64,000 nt of DNA from Strigamia acuminata (lineage: Eukaryota > Arthropoda > Chilopoda > Geophilomorpha > Linotaeniidae): positions 9,025,601 to 9,089,600 of the forward strand of contig OX442324.1 in the NCBI GenBank assembly GCA_949358305.1, read 5' to 3'. How positions within the stretch are numbered: position 1 is the first letter of the stretch; each line of letters opens with the position of its first letter. The notes beneath the pieces were generated by a model that had not been told where the DNA came from, did not search any database, and saw only the letters and a program-made list of their open reading frames with translations. Below, in pieces: positions 62,601 through 64,000 of this stretch. A program made the translations under genes and the position numbers.

Positions 62601-64000
62601 TGCCTTCGAACACGCGTCGCAAGGCGAAAGTTCTTTGTCGGAGAGTTTAACTCCGAAAATGTCGGGTGAAACTTCCATTTTTGCAATTCCACTTGCATTA
62701 AAATGGCCCATTCTGGAGTGCCAAATATTCATTGGCTGCGGTTTCACTTTGATCTTTTCGATTTTTCCCCCATTCGAAACATTTTGCCCGTTAGTATCAT
62801 TTAAATCGCTTTTCTTAAGATTTGACGCATTTACTAGCGCATTTACGCTCACTTGCTGCTTCGCTGCAGTCTGCACTGCGCCACTCAATGTGTTTAGTAA
62901 TGCTGCCTTAAAATCTACTGTTTTTAGTAAAGGATTAACGACACTTTCCCTTTTTACAACATTTTTGACCGAATTTCCACCCACCGCTGCACTCTGTTGC
63001 GCAGAAGGTGCAGTTGTGTTCACAATATTAGCCTCTAATTTGCAGTTAACTTTGTACATCCGATCATTTGTTCTATCTGCAACAAGAAAAGGCTCACTAA
63101 TTCGGTCTTTAAACATGGTCAACTTTCCATTTTTGATAAAAGTTGTGAAACCAGCTTCATCTGTCCGGCCCAGCGATAAGAGATTCTTCTTAAAATTTGG
63201 CGCAAAATAAACATTTTGCAGTGTGATTTCCCTACATCTGCCTGCATAACAAGATGTGATCAACACGTTTCCAATGCCCTCAATTTTAGATTTACCTTCC
63301 CCCTGCTGGACACTATAGCCGGACAGTGGCTTGAAGGTCACGAACCAACTTCTATTAAATGAAAAGTGATCTGTCGCACCGGTATCTATGTACCAGTGCG
63401 GATCAAAGTCGCAATGCGACATTAGAGACAATGGTGGTGACAAGGTGACTTCCTCTTCAGTTTGATGAACTGCCGCCGAGAACATTGTCAATGGTTCATC
63501 AAAGATGTCAACTTGTCCCAAATTGGCCTTTTTGGTCTTTCCACCACGGCCACGTCCTCGTGCAGTGCCTTTTGCTAGCTGTGCAGAGGTGCCACCTCGT
63601 TGGCTTTGCATATTCGCTTGTTGTTTGGGCGGTGACGGGCACTCTCTCGCAAAGTGACCAGTGCCGCCGCAGGAAAAACAAGTTCGAGGTGTAAATGGTT
63701 GATTTCCGCCTTTTCCGCGTTGGAATCGCCCTTTTCCAAAGAATGCGCCTGCATTATCAGTGGAATCCTGTGTACGCATACCATAGGAGTCTGAAGCTTC
63801 AAATAAACGATTATACTCTCCTAATAATCGCTCTTTCACTTTTGCAGTGGTGAAGTCCAAATCATCCCAGTGGTACATTATCTGCTTAATTGTCTCATAA
63901 GTTGTTGGCAGAAAATCCATGTATTGAAATGCGATTTCCTCATCCGTCGGTATAACTTTGACGTTCGCGAGTTCTGCGACTTTTCTGTCGACACGGGCCA
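59685..64000 (-). CDS. copia H Gag-Pol polyprotein, N-terminus cut by the right edge, with MBD-like domain
   Basis: Frame open from the right edge to TAG 59685, no stops (residue numbers from M at 63920). End of UBN2 Gag (MDFLPTTYETIKQIM), zinc knuckle CFSCGGTGHFAREC (81-94), an RGRGRGG stretch, protease (YIDTGATDHF), GAG-pre-integrase (IWHSRMGHFNAS ... CDACSKAKS), integrase DDE core (DLWGPQPFKSLGG, IKTDNGGEF, NSVAERANRT), Pro/Glu-rich linker, MBD-like segment (831-886), RT (WIYKIKRDYTG; YVDD at 60630-60641), and RNase H (YTDASFALDQ; SIMESEF; IADLMTKW). All catalytic motifs are intact, so the visible part is compatible with an active element. Confidence 0.95.
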   Translation of the reverse strand, partial: ARVDRKVAELANVKVIPTDEEIAFQYMDFLPTTYETIKQIMYHWDDLDFTTAKVKERLLGEYNRLFEASDSYGMRTQDSTDNAGAFFGKGRFQRGKGGNQPFTPRTCFSCGGTGHFARECPSPPKQQANMQSQRGGTSAQLAKGTARGRGRGGKTKKANLGQVDIFDEPLTMFSAAVHQTEEEVTLSPPLSLMSHCDFDPHWYIDTGATDHFSFNRSWFVTFKPLSGYSVQQGEGKSKIEGIGNVLITSCYAGRCREITLQNVYFAPNFKKNLLSLGRTDEAGFTTFIKNGKLTMFKDRISEPFLVADRTNDRMYKVNCKLEANIVNTTAPSAQQSAAVGGNSVKNVVKRESVVNPLLKTVDFKAALLNTLSGAVQTAAKQQVSVNALVNASNLKKSDLNDTNGQNVSNGGKIEKIKVKPQPMNIWHSRMGHFNASGIAKMEVSPDIFGVKLSDKELSPCDACSKAKSTRATFSPIPEISTKGILEVIHMDLWGPQPFKSLGGASYYLIIVDDYSRFMWVEIIKNKGDAFERFKRWQTQVERSTGKKVKCIKTDNGGEFVSKKWDDYAASIGLKCIQTNPYSPEMNSVAERANRTIVGGIRAMLFENNFPKGLWAELAVTVVYLKNRFPHASLSGKTPYNLFYNKKMSLRHLRCIGSKVFVHIPSQTRRSKLEERAWPGALVGYAIRTRGYRVWDPKSNQVIASKHVKINENVFWHESVQLSEIPSEPNYMGNLNYEDSDEEEIPVAQGGIPQKVAPVQQQVPPIIQQLFQAPKHAIPNPQLVQQAVEPEIVEEIAQAVGGIEEEEEQQVEVRPPNRTLTPPPVRRNPPRGAKLKGDIIRKRMTAPEELKILDMTQWQRRETVRQNGETAGQVDVIYITPLGDRIRSRIDVVRWCKEEDYQYDGGCFDFKATDETIGFAGHASVEPDTFEEAMSNPNKSDWQDAMDDEINIFNDRKVYEEVDKTEGMNLLGTKWIYKIKRDYTGAIKRWRARLVAQGFGQKEGVDFTEIFSPVVNFVLVLIFFCSLVVLQGWRDTHLDIKSAYLYGDLDVPQYINIPKGFRTKENQHKCWRLVKSLYGLHQSGRMWYFKLHERLLEIGFTPVLGLNCVYNYGSDAVLLFYVDDIVLFSRDAFVEQCIIEWIQESFEIVNLGPVTLLLGIHFERKNGDILVHQKSYIAKLVEKYDIDPCHKIKIPVTVGTMIQKVQPGEQVNSTFPYRSLVGSLLFIANRTRPDILFSVIVLSQYNETHSNRHVKMLVQVLRYLANTPNYVINLANCKNNNLTVYTDASFALDQDSRRSFGGHIVYLGGVPISWNCRKQSMTSLSIMESEFLAVVDGVREVIWLERLYEADVILCFNRNVPCVYADSMPAINYAKNKIENRANKHIDVKLHFLRDWYEKGVFSIKHVPGELNIADLMTKWLPRPRLCQLCEHIFVVVK
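61263..61430 (-). other. MBD-like domain of copia H
   Basis: Residues 831-886, from W in MTQWQRRETV to FDFKAT. Against the human MeCP2 MBD as I know it, it aligns without gaps from the Trp (W104) through the RSK triplet (133-135): W104, R106, R111, G114, A117-G118, D121-V122, P127, G129, R133 and S134 are all matched, and a C-terminal FDF motif follows. R111, D121 and R133 are the residues that recognise methyl-CpG. Domain identity is strong; methyl-DNA binding is inferred. Confidence 0.75.

Larger units (their letters stand above)
59220..64000 (-). mobile_element. Ty1/copia element H, continuing beyond the right edge
   Basis: Minus-strand copia with a 3' LTR at 59220-59667 and an open gag-pol frame through 64000. 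The 5' LTR and most of gag lie outside. It is of a different subfamily from P and Q, but has the same domain order including the MBD-like segment. Confidence 0.9.

Noticed and set aside
1-64000. Host genes, tRNA or rRNA genes
   Set aside because: Every sizeable coding frame is explained by a transposable element; tRNA-like matches are the 18-base primer binding sites only.

Overview
The window is a eukaryotic, almost certainly metazoan (invertebrate, probably arthropod) block of nested transposable elements. No host gene, rRNA or tRNA gene was recognised. The case for an animal is the mix of families: Ty3/gypsy, Ty1/copia, BEL/Pao (animal-restricted), a Merlin DNA transposon with short GT-AG introns, Tc1-like elements and an inverted-repeat MITE. 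Element boundaries were read by eye from LTRs, inverted repeats, target-site duplications (TSDs), primer binding sites (PBS) and polypurine tracts (PPT). Names A, B, E, F, G, H, P, Q, R, S, T, U, V, W and Z are mine.

Layout. 1-5459 is the 3' part of gypsy element A (Pol C-terminus, an extra ORF, a 3' LTR). 5460-55012 is gypsy element B, broken by many insertions: copia P (7303-21060, minus) in gag, itself split by copia Q (10424-17169, minus, identical LTRs, intact ORF); BEL/Pao R (21741-27901) in gag; Merlin S (29722-34161) in a duplicated piece of gag, carrying a gag-only LTR element T (30089-32396); Tc1-like U (37630-39831) in the end of pol, carrying solo LTR V (38948-39524); and a nearly intact gypsy Z (41088-54206) in the 3' UTR. 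B lies in the 3' end of gypsy E (LTR 55122-56344, holding MITE W). E lies in copia F (56345-58266), F in copia G (58267 onward), and copia H (59220 to the right edge, minus) in the remains of G. The deepest chain is G > F > E > B > P > Q, six levels.

How the genes work. Each autonomous LTR element encodes Gag (particle), protease, reverse transcriptase (RT), RNase H and integrase. Copia elements use the order protease-integrase-RT-RNase H in one ORF; the gypsy elements have integrase last and gag/pol in 0/-1 frames; BEL has one long ORF. Merlin and Tc1-like elements encode DDE transposases.

Most notable observations. (1) The copia polyproteins P, Q and H carry, between integrase and RT, a ~56-residue segment with the hallmarks of a methyl-CpG-binding (MBD) domain; H matches the MeCP2 MBD core without gaps over about 32 residues and keeps the positions of its key DNA-contact Arg-Asp-Arg. 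(2) Gypsy elements A and Z have a large extra ORF after pol with paired CxxC motifs and a candidate splice acceptor just upstream, in the place where errantiviruses carry env, but with no membrane features. (3) Gypsy elements Z and B both carry the slippery heptamer G GGA AAC at the gag end, in the register needed for -1 frameshifting. (4) T is a short LTR element encoding only a coiled-coil, zinc-knuckle protein. (5) B contains an internal gag-protease duplication with a 7-bp microhomology junction, giving empty-site controls for the BEL and Merlin insertions.
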